Counted from the first letter of the stretch, positions 1 to 8,562 are shown. The stretch is DNA of 33,120 nt from Lautropia sp. (GCA_030532425.1 JAUNLD010000033.1:1-33120), one strand, 5' to 3'. Translations and numbers: made by a program. Notes: generated by a model not told the origin, from the letters alone.

Positions 1-257
1 GGTGCCGCAGCGGCACCACCGGCGGGTTCGATCACGGCCAGTTCGGTGCCTTCCGACACCTTGTCGCCCAGCTTGACCCTCAGCTCGACGATTCGGCCGG
101 CCGCCGTTGCGGGAATTTCCATCGAGGCCTTGTCGGACTCGACCGTAATCAGGCTCTGCTCGACAGCAACCTCGTCACCGGCCTTGACCAGCACTTCGAT
201 GACTTCGACATCCTTGAAATCGCCGATGTCGGGGACTTTCAGAATACTTGTAGACAT
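1..257 (-). CDS. lpdA: Dihydrolipoamide dehydrogenase E3 of pyruvate dehydrogenase, N-terminal lipoyl domain only (partial)
   Basis: Only the first 85 codons are present; the frame leaves the window at position 1. The visible part is a complete lipoyl domain beginning [14 protein letters not shown], with the lipoylated lysine in the [11 protein letters not shown] motif, then the start of an Ala-rich hinge. Its sequence nearly copies the lipoyl domain of the neighbouring aceF. In Betaproteobacteria the third gene of an aceE-aceF operon is normally an E3 flavoprotein with such an added lipoyl domain, so I infer lpdA. A second E2-like protein is possible, because the FAD/NAD domains lie outside the window. 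The ATG is 27 nt downstream of the aceF stop, so the gene is co-transcribed. E3 reoxidises dihydrolipoamide and passes electrons to NAD+. Confidence 0.8.
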   Translation of the reverse strand, partial: MSTSILKVPDIGDFKDVEVIEVLVKAGDEVAVEQSLITVESDKASMEIPATAAGRIVELRVKLGDKVSEGTELAVIEPAGGAAAA

Positions 258-284
258 GGATTCCTCTGTTCAGCCAATGCGGGT

Positions 285-1607
285 TCAGAGCAGGATGCGA
301 CGGAAGTCGCCCAGCAGTTGCGCCAGGTAGCTGTTGAAACGGGCAGCCGCGGCACCATCGATGACGCGGTGATCCCAGGACAGCGACAGCGGCAGGATCA
401 GGCGCGGCACGAATTCGCCACGCTTTTCATCCCAGACCGGGCGCTTGGCCGAGCGGCAGACACCCAGGATGGCCACTTCGGGCGCATTGATGATCGGCGT
501 GAAGTAGGTGCCGCCGATGCCGCCCAGGCTGGAGATCGAGAAGCAGCCGCCCTGCATGTCGGCCGGGCCGAGCTTGCCATCACGAGCCTTCTTGGCCAGC
601 TCGCCCATCTCGCTGGCGATCTGGAACACGCCCTTCTGGTCGCAATCACGGATGACCGGGACGACAAGGCCGTTGGGGGTGTCAGCCGCAAAGCCGATGT
701 GGAAGTAGTTCTTGTAGACGATGGTCTCGCCTTCGAGCGAGGCGTTGAACTCGGGGAACTTCTTGAGCGCAGCCACACAGGCCTTGACCAGGAAGGCCAG
801 CATCGTCACCTTGATGCCGGACTTGGCGTTCTCGGCATTGAGCTGGACACGGAAGGCCTCCAGATCGGTGATGTCGGCATCGTCGTGGTTGGTGACGTGC
901 GGGATCATCACCCAGTTGCGGTGCAGGTTGGCGCCCGAGATCTTCTTGATGCGCGACAGCGGCTTCTTCTCGACGGGGCCGAACTTCTCGAAGTCGACCT
1001 TCGGCCAGGGGATCAGGCCCAGTGCAGAGCCATCGCCACCACCGGCAGCGGCCGGGGCTGCTGCCGCTCCGGCACCGCCGGACAGGGCGGCCTTGACGAA
1101 AGCCTTGACGTCGTCGGCGAGGATGCGCTCCTTGGGACCGCTGCCACGCACCTGCGTCAGGTCGACACCCAGCTCACGTGCCAGGAAGCGCACCGAGGGC
1201 GAAGCGTGCGGCAGCGCCTTGAGCACGCCATCGGCCAGCTGGGCCGGCACGGCAGGCGGACGCGGCGCGGCGGCTGCGGCCGGCTGGGCAGCAGGTGTGG
1301 CCGGCGCAGCCGCTGCCGGCGCAGGAGCCGGTTCGGCCGGTACTGCTGCGGCCGGTGCCGCGGCGGCCCCACCGGCTTCCATCTTGCCCAGCACCGATCC
1401 CTTCGACACCTTGTCACCGAGCTTGACGCTCAGCGACACGATGCGCCCGGCAGCGGATGCCGGAATTTCCATCGAGGCCTTGTCCGACTCGACCGTGACC
1501 AGGCTCTGTTCGACGGCAACCTCGTCCCCTTCCTTGACGAGGATCTCAATGACTTCGACATCGGAAAAATCACCGATATCGGGTACGACAATATCAATCT
1601 GGCTCAT
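285..1607 (-). CDS. aceF: Dihydrolipoyllysine-residue acetyltransferase, E2 of pyruvate dehydrogenase complex
   Basis: This 440-residue protein moves the acetyl group from lipoyl-lysine to CoA and forms the core of the cytoplasmic pyruvate dehydrogenase complex. Domains in order: one lipoyl domain (residues about 2-75, lipoyl lysine in [11 protein letters not shown]); an Ala/Pro-rich hinge (about 78-120); the peripheral subunit-binding domain (ASPSVRFLARELGVDLTQV, about 135-170); a second Ala/Gly hinge; and the C-terminal catalytic domain ending with the active-site motif SWDHRVIDG. E. coli AceF has three lipoyl domains; this one has a single copy, the second being carried by the adjacent E3. 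The start is the ATG of MSQIDIVVPDIG. The frame is open farther upstream, but that extension runs into aceE and shows no domain. It is the second gene of the operon, 97 nt after aceE. Confidence 0.95.
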   Translation of the reverse strand: MSQIDIVVPDIGDFSDVEVIEILVKEGDEVAVEQSLVTVESDKASMEIPASAAGRIVSLSVKLGDKVSKGSVLGKMEAGGAAAAPAAAVPAEPAPAPAAAAPATPAAQPAAAAAPRPPAVPAQLADGVLKALPHASPSVRFLARELGVDLTQVRGSGPKERILADDVKAFVKAALSGGAGAAAAPAAAGGGDGSALGLIPWPKVDFEKFGPVEKKPLSRIKKISGANLHRNWVMIPHVTNHDDADITDLEAFRVQLNAENAKSGIKVTMLAFLVKACVAALKKFPEFNASLEGETIVYKNYFHIGFAADTPNGLVVPVIRDCDQKGVFQIASEMGELAKKARDGKLGPADMQGGCFSISSLGGIGGTYFTPIINAPEVAILGVCRSAKRPVWDEKRGEFVPRLILPLSLSWDHRVIDGAAAARFNSYLAQLLGDFRRILL

Positions 1608-1659
1608 GGCTACGTGCGTCTCTTGTCTTCTGTTCGGTGAACGGCTGACCGCAGACCGC

Positions 1660-1677
1660 CCCTCCCGACAGGGAGGG
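1660..1677 (-). promoter_or_regulatory. Intra-operon hairpin between aceE and aceF
   Basis: The spacer holds a perfect 7-bp G/C stem (CCCTCCC / GGGAGGG) with a 4-nt loop. No U-tract follows on the transcribed strand, so it is not a good intrinsic terminator. It may stabilise the aceE message or set a processing point that adjusts E1:E2 ratio; that role is inference. Confidence 0.4.
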
Positions 1678-1704
1678 CACGGGTTGCGGCGCCATGACGG
1701 TTGC

Positions 1705-4425
1705 TCAGGCGTGGGCCGGGTCGATCTTCTCGGGATCGATGCCGTAGCGCTTGATCGCCTCGGCGACCTTGGCCTTGGGCAGCGTGCCCTCGTCGGCCAG
1801 GGCCTTGAGGGCAGCCAGCACCACGAAGTGGCGGTTGACCTCGAAGTGTTCGCGCAGCTTGTAGCGGAAGTCGGAACGGCCATAACCGTCGGTTCCGAGC
1901 ACCACGTACTTGCGATCGGCCGGCACATAGGGCCGGATCTGGTCGGCGAAGAGCTTCATGTAGTCGGTGGAGGCGATGACCGGACCGGCAGGACGGCTGG
2001 CCAGCTGCTGCGCCACATAAGGCACGCGCGCCTCGGCTTCGGGGTGCAGCAGGTTCCAGCGCTCGCAGGCCATGCCATCACGACGCAGCTCGGTGAAGCT
2101 GGTGGCACTCCAGACGTCGGCGGTCACGCCCCAGTCTTCCTCGAGCAGCCGGGCCGCCTCGATGACCTCGCGCAGGATGACGCCACTGCCCATCAGCTGC
2201 ACGTGCGGTGCCTTGGCCTTGGGCTTGCGCTCGGAGAACAGGTACATGCCCTTGATGATGCCTTCCTCGTCCCCCTTCTTCAGGCCGGGGTGCGGGTAGT
2301 TCTCGTTCATCACCGTCAGGTAGTAGAAGACGTTCTCCTGCTTCTCGACCATCCGCACCATGCCGTCCTGGATGATGACGGCCAGCTCGTGGGCAAAGGT
2401 GGGGTCGTAGGAGACGCAGTTGGGGATGGTCAGCGACAGGATGTGGCTGTGACCGTCCTCGTGCTGCAGACCTTCGCCGTTGAGGGTGGTCCGGCCGGCC
2501 GTGCCGCCGAGCAGGAAGCCACGGGCCTGCATGTCGCCGGCGGCCCAGGCAAAGTCGCCGATGCGCTGGAAGCCGAACATCGAGTAATAGATGTAGAACG
2601 GCATCATCACGCAGTTGTTCGTCGAATACGACGTGGCGGCTGCGATCCACGAGGCGAAGGCCCCCGCCTCGTTGATGCCTTCCTGCAGCACCTGACCCTT
2701 GGCGTCCTCGCGGTAGTACATCACCTGGTCCTTGTCGACCGGCGTGTACTTCTGGCCTTCGGGAGCATAGATGCCCAGCTGCCGGAACATGCCTTCCATG
2801 CCGAAGGTGCGGGCCTCGTCGGGCACGATCGGCACGACGCGGGGACCGATGGTCTTGTCACGCAGCAGCAGCGTCAGCATGCGCACGAAGGCCTGGGTGG
2901 TCGAGATCTCGCGGCCCTCGGCCGTGGCATCGAGCAGCGGCTGGAAAGCCGACAGGGCCGGCACGGTCAGCTTCTCGTCCGCATTGAGACGACGCACCGG
3001 CAGGTAGCCTCCCAGCGCCTTGCGACGCTCGTGCATGTACTTGACCTCGGGGCTGTCGGCCGGCGGCATGTAGAACGGCACCTCTTCCAGCCTGTCATCC
3101 GGGATGGGGATGTTGAAGCGGTCACGCATGCCGCGCACGGCGTCGATGTCGAGCTTCTTGAGCTGGTGGGTGGGGTTCTTGCCCTCGCCGACGGCGCCCA
3201 TGCCGAAGCCCTTGACCGTCTTGACCAGAATCACGGTCGGACGGTCCTTCGGGCTGTTGACGGCTGCATGATAGGCAGCATAGACCTTGTGCGGATCATG
3301 GCCACCGCGTTGCAGCTTCCAGATCTCGTCATCGGTCATGCGCGACACCATCTCGAGCAGCTTGGGATGCTTGCCGAAGAAGTGCTTGCGGACGAAAGCG
3401 CCATCGTTGGCCTTGTAGGTCTGGTACTCGCCGTCGACGGTTTCCATCATCACCTGACGCAGGATGCCTTCGTGATCCTGGGCCAGCAGCTGATCCCAGC
3501 CCGAGCCCCAGATCAGCTTGATGACGTTCCAGCCCGAGCCGCGGAAGTCGCCTTCCAGCTCCTGGATGATCTTGCCGTTGCCCCGCACCGGGCCGTCGAG
3601 ACGCTGCAGGTTGCAGTTGACGACGAAGATCAGGTTGTCGAGCTTCTCGCGGGCCGCCAGACCGAGGGCACCACGCGATTCCGGCTCATCCATCTCGCCA
3701 TCACCCAGGAAGGCCCAGACCTTTCTCTTGGCGGTGTCGGCCAGACCACGGGCATGCAGATACTTGAGGAAGCGTGCCTGATAGATGGCCATCAGCGGCC
3801 CCAGCCCCATCGATACCGTCGGGAACTGCCAGAAGTCCGGCATCAGCTTCGGATGCGGATAGGAGGACAGACCCTTGCCGTCGACTTCCTGGCGGAAGTG
3901 GATCAGCTGCTCCTCGGTGAGGCGGCCCTCGACGAAGGCCCGGCCATAGACACCCGGGGCGATGTGCCCCTGGAAGTAGATCAGGTCACCGCCATGATCC
4001 TCGCTCGGGGCATGCCAGAAGTGGTTCATGCCCATGCCGATCATCGTCGCCAGCGAGCCGAAGGAGGCAATGTGGCCGCCCAGTCCCCCGCCATCGGGCG
4101 GCTCGGCCTTGTTGGCGCGCACGACCATGGCCATGGCGTTCCAGCGGATGAAGCTGCGGATGCGCTCTTCAAACTCGGGATTGCCCGGCATCGGCGGCTC
4201 CAGGGCTGCCGGAATCGTGTTTACATACGCCGTGGTTGCCGAGAACGGCATGTCGCCAACCTGCCGACGCGCCGAATCCATCATCTGCTCCAGCAGATAG
4301 TGCGCACGGTCCGGGCCTTCACGCTGGATCACGGCCCCCAGGGCATCAAGCCACTCCTGGGTCTCGACCGGATCGACGTCCTTTGGCGAACCGCCCTGAG
4401 CACTGTTTTCTGGGATTGCAGACAT
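1705..4425 (-). CDS. aceE: Pyruvate dehydrogenase E1 component, homodimeric type
   Basis: This 906-residue protein carries out thiamine-diphosphate-dependent decarboxylation of pyruvate and reductive acetylation of the E2 lipoyl group. Length and layout match homodimeric AceE (887 aa in E. coli) rather than the alpha/beta type. Landmarks are GHIASFGSLATMIG near residue 120, the thiamine-diphosphate/Mg2+ motif GDGEMDEPESRGAL (from about residue 241), and the C-terminal transketolase-like part with GTDGYGRSDFR. I chose the ATG of MSAIPENSAQ because a strong GGGGGGAGG Shine-Dalgarno sequence lies 7-8 nt upstream. A TTG six codons earlier would lie upstream of that site. It is the first gene of aceE-aceF-lpdA and divergent from a histidine kinase. 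No PdhR-type operator was seen upstream. Confidence 0.96.
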   Translation of the reverse strand: MSAIPENSAQGGSPKDVDPVETQEWLDALGAVIQREGPDRAHYLLEQMMDSARRQVGDMPFSATTAYVNTIPAALEPPMPGNPEFEERIRSFIRWNAMAMVVRANKAEPPDGGGLGGHIASFGSLATMIGMGMNHFWHAPSEDHGGDLIYFQGHIAPGVYGRAFVEGRLTEEQLIHFRQEVDGKGLSSYPHPKLMPDFWQFPTVSMGLGPLMAIYQARFLKYLHARGLADTAKRKVWAFLGDGEMDEPESRGALGLAAREKLDNLIFVVNCNLQRLDGPVRGNGKIIQELEGDFRGSGWNVIKLIWGSGWDQLLAQDHEGILRQVMMETVDGEYQTYKANDGAFVRKHFFGKHPKLLEMVSRMTDDEIWKLQRGGHDPHKVYAAYHAAVNSPKDRPTVILVKTVKGFGMGAVGEGKNPTHQLKKLDIDAVRGMRDRFNIPIPDDRLEEVPFYMPPADSPEVKYMHERRKALGGYLPVRRLNADEKLTVPALSAFQPLLDATAEGREISTTQAFVRMLTLLLRDKTIGPRVVPIVPDEARTFGMEGMFRQLGIYAPEGQKYTPVDKDQVMYYREDAKGQVLQEGINEAGAFASWIAAATSYSTNNCVMMPFYIYYSMFGFQRIGDFAWAAGDMQARGFLLGGTAGRTTLNGEGLQHEDGHSHILSLTIPNCVSYDPTFAHELAVIIQDGMVRMVEKQENVFYYLTVMNENYPHPGLKKGDEEGIIKGMYLFSERKPKAKAPHVQLMGSGVILREVIEAARLLEEDWGVTADVWSATSFTELRRDGMACERWNLLHPEAEARVPYVAQQLASRPAGPVIASTDYMKLFADQIRPYVPADRKYVVLGTDGYGRSDFRYKLREHFEVNRHFVVLAALKALADEGTLPKAKVAEAIKRYGIDPEKIDPAHA

Positions 4426-4467
4426 GCTTTTACCTCCCCCCAAACGATGAGATTTAATTAGAACCCG

Positions 4468-4495
4468 ATTCTAAGCGGCCGCAACCGTAACGCAA
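4468..4495 (-). promoter_or_regulatory. Possible sigma-70 promoter for aceE
   Basis: Reading the minus strand, TTGCGT (-35) is followed after 16 nt by TAGAAT (-10), about 43 nt before the aceE start. The -10 is good and the -35 weak. A second AT-rich stretch (TAATTAAAT) lies a little closer to the gene and could serve instead. Confidence 0.3.
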
Positions 4496-4609
4496 GACAT
4501 ATTTTTCAGTTCGCAGGACAGCATTTCGTCATGCAGGAAAACAGACCGCTTCGTGCAGTTTTATGATCGCGGGATCACCCCAGCGGGTTTTTTCACGAAC
4601 CGATCCCGG

Positions 4610-4626
4610 ATTGTGCAGTGCGCAAT
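4610..4626. promoter_or_regulatory. Operator-like dyad upstream of the histidine kinase
   Basis: ATTGTGCA-G-TGCGCAAT is a 17-nt inverted repeat with 7 of 8 arm positions paired. It lies in the gap between the divergent aceE and kinase genes, 34 nt before the chosen kinase start. The size and symmetry suit a dimeric DNA-binding protein. No regulator is assigned. Confidence 0.3.
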
Positions 4627-4660
4627 TTCGTCGCATTTTCTTCCTTCCCCTGACTTCATC

Positions 4661-7561
4661 ATGCCCTCCTCTCCTTCCCGTCCGTCCGGCATGACGGGCG
4701 GCCCTGATGCCTCGATGATGAGTGCCTGGCGCGCCTGGCGTTTTCTGGGCGCCGCCCATGTGGCCGGCGTGCTGGTCTTCATCGGCATGATGGCCAGCTT
4801 TCTCTGGTATGTGCATGCCATCGAACGCGAGGAGCAGCGCAATGCCCTGATGCGCGACACCGACTGGGCCCAGCAGTCGATCCAGCTGTCGTTGCGTGAG
4901 CTGAAGGACCAGCTGTGGCGCCTGGCGCCGCTGTGGCAGATGCAGGCGGGCGGCTTTTCGGCCCCGCTCGACCGGGGGCAGACGCAAGCCGACTTCATGC
5001 AGCGCTTTCCACAGGCGCGCTATGTCGGTCTCATCAATGACGAGGGCAAGCTGCATTCGGTCAGCCTGGCCGAAGGCGCGCTGATCGGCAACGCACTGGA
5101 AGCGGGCGAGGTCGGCCACCACGGCAGCTCGATCCTGCTGTACGGCTTTCACCGGATGCCGCAGGAGTCATCACGCCGCGCCACCTACGAGCGCGCGCTC
5201 AAGTCTTGGCAGCCGCAGTATTCGCCTCCGCTGCTCATTCCCGGCGGTGAAGTCGTCACCGAGCTGTACAACCCGGTGATGCAGGGGCGCAATCTGATCG
5301 GCACTGTCGTCATCGGCATCGCCCTCGACCGCCTGCTGGAAACCGCCGTACCCGCCAGCATCCGCAATCGTTACCGCCTCAGCATTCTCGACAGCCACGG
5401 CATGCCGCTGGCCAGCATCTCGTCCACGCGCAAGATCGACACCCGGGCCAGCCTGCAGTTGCCCCTCGACCCGCAGGACGGTAGCCTGACGCTCAGCGCC
5501 ATCGCCTACGTCGACGAGCAGGCCAGTCTGGCCGACCGCCTGACCCTGCTGGGGCTGCTGACCCTGTCGGCCACCTCGATCCTGTCGCTGCTGCTGCTCT
5601 GGCGCAGCGCACGCGACCGCTTGCGCATCGAAAGTGAGCGCGACCGGCTGTTCCTGCTGTCCCAGGATGTCTTCTGCGTGATTCGACCCGACGGCACGCT
5701 GGTGCGCGGCAACCCCGCCTTCGTCGAATACTTTGGCACCGACATCACCAACACCCGTTTCTGGGATCATGTCTACCCCGACGACCGCCTGGACGTGATC
5801 GAGGCCTTCACGGCCACCGACGGCGCCGAACGCATCGGTCCGCTGGAATGTCGGGTGCGCTTTCGCAATGCCTGGCGCTGGCTGAGCTGGTCGATCAGCA
5901 TCGATCATCGTTCGGCCGAATCCCTCTATTACGCCGTCGCCCACGACATCACGGCCCGCAAGCACATCGAACACGCCCTCACCACCGAAGCCACCTTCCG
6001 TCGCGCCATCGAGGACTCGATCTCCACCGGCATGCGCGTCATCGACCACGACGGCCGCATCACCTACGTGAACCGGGCGCTGTGCGAGATCCTCGGTTTC
6101 GAGGCCGAGGAGCTGATCGGCCAGCTGCCGCCCTACCCCTACTGGATTCCCGAGGAATACGACCTCAACATCACCCACCTCAACCTCACCATCTCGGGCA
6201 GCGCCCCACCGTCGGGCATCCAGACCCGTGCCCGCCGCAAGGACGGCCGCATCATCGACGTGCGCCTCTATGTCTCACCGCTGATCGACGACCAGGGCCA
6301 GCAGGCCGGCTGGATGGCCTCTGTCACCGACATCACCGAACCCAACCGCATCCGCGATGAGCTGGTCAACGCACACGAGCGCTTCAATACCGTGCTGAAC
6401 GAGCTGGATGCGGCGGTATCGGTCGCCTCGCTCCCGCTGCCGGCAACGGGCACCACAGGCACCGCCAGCCCCCTGCCCGGCACGACCCTCGAAGCCCCCG
6501 GCGGCACCCCGATCGACAGCAGCAGCCCCGTGCCCGCCGCGCCCACCCTGCGCCCCGCGCCGGCGGCACCCACCCTGCTGTTCAGCAACTTCCGCTACCG
6601 GGCCATGTTCGGTGATGACATCGCCGGCCATCTGGCGCTGCTGCAAGGCTGGCCGGTCGCCGATTCATGGATCGGCGAGGAAGTGCATGTGCCATCCATC
6701 GATCGCTGGTTCGAGGTGCGGGTGCAGCAGATCACCTGGGTGGATGGCAAGGAAGCCCAGCTGGTGGTGGCCACCGACATCACCGCGCTGCGTCCGGTGT
6801 GGGAACAGCAGAAGCAGCAGCAGGAACAGCTGGCCCAGACGTCGCGGCTGGTGACGATGGGCGAGATGGCCTCATCGATTGCCCACGAACTGAACCAGCC
6901 GCTGGCAGCCATCAGCAACTACGCCATGGGGCTGGCCAAACGGCTCCAGATGCCCAATCAGGCAGGCACCGGGCCCGAGCTGATCAACGAAACCCTCATC
7001 AAGATCGCCAAGCAGGCCCAGCGGGCAGCCTCGGTCATCCAGCGGGTACGCGACTTCGTGCGCCGCAAGACCTCCGAGCGCCACCTCATCACGGTCAATG
7101 CCATCCTCAGCGAGGCGCTGGGCCTGGCCGAAATTGCCGCCAAGCGCCACGGTGTCAACATTTCGATCAACCTGCAGCAGACACTGCCCCCGCTGCACGC
7201 CGATCGCATCCTCGTCGAGCAGGTTTTGCTGAATCTGTTGAAAAATGCCATCGACGCGATGCGCGATACCCCCCATCCTGCCCTGACGCTGCGCGTGTCG
7301 GCCAACGAGACCTTCGTCGAATTCGCCGTGGCTGATCAGGGGCCCGGGCTGGCGCCCGATCTGCGTGACCGGGTGTTCGAACCGTTCTTCACCACCAAAT
7401 CCGAGGGCATGGGCATGGGACTCAACATCTGCCGGACCATCATCGAATCGCACGGTGGCCGGCTTTGGGTGGAGCCCAACGAACCGCAAGGTTGCATCTT
7501 CAAATTTACACTCCCCGCCAAACACCCGGATTCACCGATAATCGCACCCGGCGAACACTGA
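4661..7561 (+). CDS. Membrane-bound multi-PAS sensor histidine kinase (FixL/DctB-like HisKA)
   Basis: About 966 residues. Order: a transmembrane helix at about 29-52; an extracytoplasmic sensing region; a second helix at about 290-315 (LLGLLTLSATSILSLLLLW); PAS domain at about 325-440; a second PAS at about 443-563; a third, degenerate PAS-like segment interrupted by a Pro/Ala/Thr-rich stretch (near 590-640); then HisKA and HATPase. The phosphorylated histidine is H742 in the H-box AHELNQPLAAI. The N box is NLLKNAIDAM, and DQGPGL and GMGMGLNIC are the ATP-binding G boxes. The AHELNQPL form is typical of FixL/DctB/TodS-like kinases. The FixJ-like regulator 78 nt downstream is the obvious partner. 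The start is uncertain: no clear ribosome site was seen, ATG 4691 is possible, and the frame opens at GTG 4553. The signal sensed is unknown; adjacency to aceE suggests a link to pyruvate metabolism (inference). Confidence 0.9.
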   Translation: MPSSPSRPSGMTGGPDASMMSAWRAWRFLGAAHVAGVLVFIGMMASFLWYVHAIEREEQRNALMRDTDWAQQSIQLSLRELKDQLWRLAPLWQMQAGGFSAPLDRGQTQADFMQRFPQARYVGLINDEGKLHSVSLAEGALIGNALEAGEVGHHGSSILLYGFHRMPQESSRRATYERALKSWQPQYSPPLLIPGGEVVTELYNPVMQGRNLIGTVVIGIALDRLLETAVPASIRNRYRLSILDSHGMPLASISSTRKIDTRASLQLPLDPQDGSLTLSAIAYVDEQASLADRLTLLGLLTLSATSILSLLLLWRSARDRLRIESERDRLFLLSQDVFCVIRPDGTLVRGNPAFVEYFGTDITNTRFWDHVYPDDRLDVIEAFTATDGAERIGPLECRVRFRNAWRWLSWSISIDHRSAESLYYAVAHDITARKHIEHALTTEATFRRAIEDSISTGMRVIDHDGRITYVNRALCEILGFEAEELIGQLPPYPYWIPEEYDLNITHLNLTISGSAPPSGIQTRARRKDGRIIDVRLYVSPLIDDQGQQAGWMASVTDITEPNRIRDELVNAHERFNTVLNELDAAVSVASLPLPATGTTGTASPLPGTTLEAPGGTPIDSSSPVPAAPTLRPAPAAPTLLFSNFRYRAMFGDDIAGHLALLQGWPVADSWIGEEVHVPSIDRWFEVRVQQITWVDGKEAQLVVATDITALRPVWEQQKQQQEQLAQTSRLVTMGEMASSIAHELNQPLAAISNYAMGLAKRLQMPNQAGTGPELINETLIKIAKQAQRAASVIQRVRDFVRRKTSERHLITVNAILSEALGLAEIAAKRHGVNISINLQQTLPPLHADRILVEQVLLNLLKNAIDAMRDTPHPALTLRVSANETFVEFAVADQGPGLAPDLRDRVFEPFFTTKSEGMGMGLNICRTIIESHGGRLWVEPNEPQGCIFKFTLPAKHPDSPIIAPGEH

Positions 7562-7639
7562 ACCCCGCCGTGCCGCCCCACCCGCCGCAGGAAGCGGGTG
7601 ACCGGCATGATCTGCAACCCTCAACGCTGACCACAGTCC

Positions 7640-8290
7640 ATGAACGTCCCGTCAGACCCCGCCGCGCCGACGGCGCTTCCAGAAAAATACGTCTATGTCG
7701 TCGATGATGACGAGGCCGTGCGCGATTCGCTGCGCTGGCTGCTCGAAGGCAGCGGCTTCAGCGTCCGCACCTTTCCCAGTGCCGAGTCTTTCCTGCAGAC
7801 ATACACCCCCGGCCACTTTGCCGTGCTGGTACTCGACGTGCGCATGGGCGGCATGAGCGGTATCGAACTGCACGACGAGCTGCTGCGCCAGCAGTGCGAC
7901 ATCCCGCTGATCTTCATGACGGGCCACGGCGATGTCGGCATGGCGGTGTCACGGATGAAGCTGGGCGCCGTCGATTTCCTCGAAAAGCCCTTCGACGACC
8001 AGCTGCTCATCAACACCGTCAACAACGCCTTCCGGCAGGCCGAGGAAAAACAGGTGGACACCGCCCAGCGCGAGCAGTACCAGACGCTGCTGGCCCGCCT
8101 GACCCCCCGCGAACAGCAGGTCCTGGAGCTGATCGCCGCCGGCCGGCTCAACAAGCAGATTGCCGGCGACCTCTCCATCAGCATCAAGACCGTCGAGGCC
8201 CACCGCGCCAACATCATGGACAAGTTTGAAGTGCGGACGATGGCCGACCTGATGCGCCGCTTTCTCGCGGCCAGCAACGGCAACCGCTGA
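7640..8290 (+). CDS. FixJ-family response regulator (receiver + LuxR-type HTH)
   Basis: 216 residues. An N-terminal receiver begins at about residue 17 (YVYVVDDDEAVRDSL), with the acidic pocket DDD, the phospho-acceptor D66 in VLVLDVRMGG, the T/S switch in FMTGHGD and the conserved lysine in LEKPFDD. A C-terminal LuxR/NarL helix-turn-helix follows (LTPREQQVLELIAAGRLNKQIAGDLSISIKTVEAHRANIM). This is the layout of FixJ, TtrR and related regulators. It lies 78 nt after the histidine kinase on the same strand and very probably forms a two-component system with it. Targets are not visible. The divergent pyruvate dehydrogenase operon is an obvious candidate, but this is inference from position only. 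Confidence 0.93.
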   Translation: MNVPSDPAAPTALPEKYVYVVDDDEAVRDSLRWLLEGSGFSVRTFPSAESFLQTYTPGHFAVLVLDVRMGGMSGIELHDELLRQQCDIPLIFMTGHGDVGMAVSRMKLGAVDFLEKPFDDQLLINTVNNAFRQAEEKQVDTAQREQYQTLLARLTPREQQVLELIAAGRLNKQIAGDLSISIKTVEAHRANIMDKFEVRTMADLMRRFLAASNGNR

Positions 8291-8302
8291 CACCTTCGCT
8301 CC

Positions 8303-8324
8303 GGCGCCGGCCCGGGCCGGCGCC
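8303..8324. repeat. Perfect 22-nt GC palindrome after the response regulator gene
   Basis: GGCGCCGGCCC followed directly by its exact reverse complement, 12 nt after the regulator stop. Extruded as RNA it would be a very strong stem, but no T-run follows on the plus strand. It could act as a U-less terminator or an mRNA 3' end stabiliser. Confidence 0.5.
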
Positions 8325-8372
8325 CCATCCCGAGCCTCCGGCGCCCGGCCGGCATCCCCGGAACAACGTGGA

Positions 8373-8429
8373 AAGGCAGAAACGAAGCGTCTGCGGAAAA
8401 ACCTGCAAAGCCGGGAAGGCAGAAACGAA
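8373..8429. repeat. 14-nt direct repeat (AAGGCAGAAACGAA, two copies)
   Basis: Copies at 8373-8386 and 8416-8429, 43 nt apart start to start. The second copy is part of the T-rich tail (on the minus strand) of the tRNA terminator. It is probably a small local duplication. Confidence 0.45.
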
Positions 8430-8461
8430 AAGAGCCTGACTTCTTGCGAAAGTCAGGCTCT
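8420..8461 (-). terminator. Intrinsic terminator of the promoter-distal tRNA-Arg gene
   Basis: A 12-bp perfect stem (AGAGCCTGACTT with its complement, 8431-8442 and 8450-8461) and a 7-nt loop. On the minus strand it is followed by TTTCGTTT. It starts 6 nt past the CCA end of the tRNA at 8468-8544. Confidence 0.8.
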
Positions 8462-8467
8462 GGGATA

Positions 8468-8544
8468 TGGCGCGCCCGGCAGGATTCGAACCCACGACCC
8501 CTTGGTTCGTAGCCAAGTACTCTATCCAACTGAGCTACGGGCGC
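8468..8544 (-). tRNA. tRNA-Arg (anticodon ACG)
   Basis: A 77-nt cloverleaf with encoded CCA. Acceptor stem GCGCCCG pairs with CGGGCGC, discriminator G. The D arm contains AGCTCAGTTGGATAGAGT, the anticodon loop CTACGAA gives ACG, and the T arm contains GGTTCGAATCC. ACG is expected to be deaminated to ICG and to read CGU, CGC and CGA. Identical to the copy at 8665-8741. Confidence 0.97.
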
Positions 8545-8556
8545 AGTGCGAAACGG

Positions 8557-8562
8557 ATGTTA
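8557..8562 (-). promoter_or_regulatory. -10-like element of first tRNA-Arg
   Basis: TAACAT within GTGTTAACATCCG, 12 nt before the mature tRNA 5' end. The same block with two changes precedes the other copy at the same distance, which supports function. No clear -35 was seen. Confidence 0.4.

Noticed and set aside
721-4461. A 1246-codon plus-strand open frame opposite aceE/aceF
   Set aside because: Antisense shadow of GC-rich coding sequence. The minus strand encodes clear E1 and E2 proteins with all motifs, and the plus translation is His/Val/Leu-rich without domains.
8373-8429. CRISPR or att-like array from the 14-nt repeat
   Set aside because: Only two copies, no spacer regularity, no cas or integrase genes in the window.
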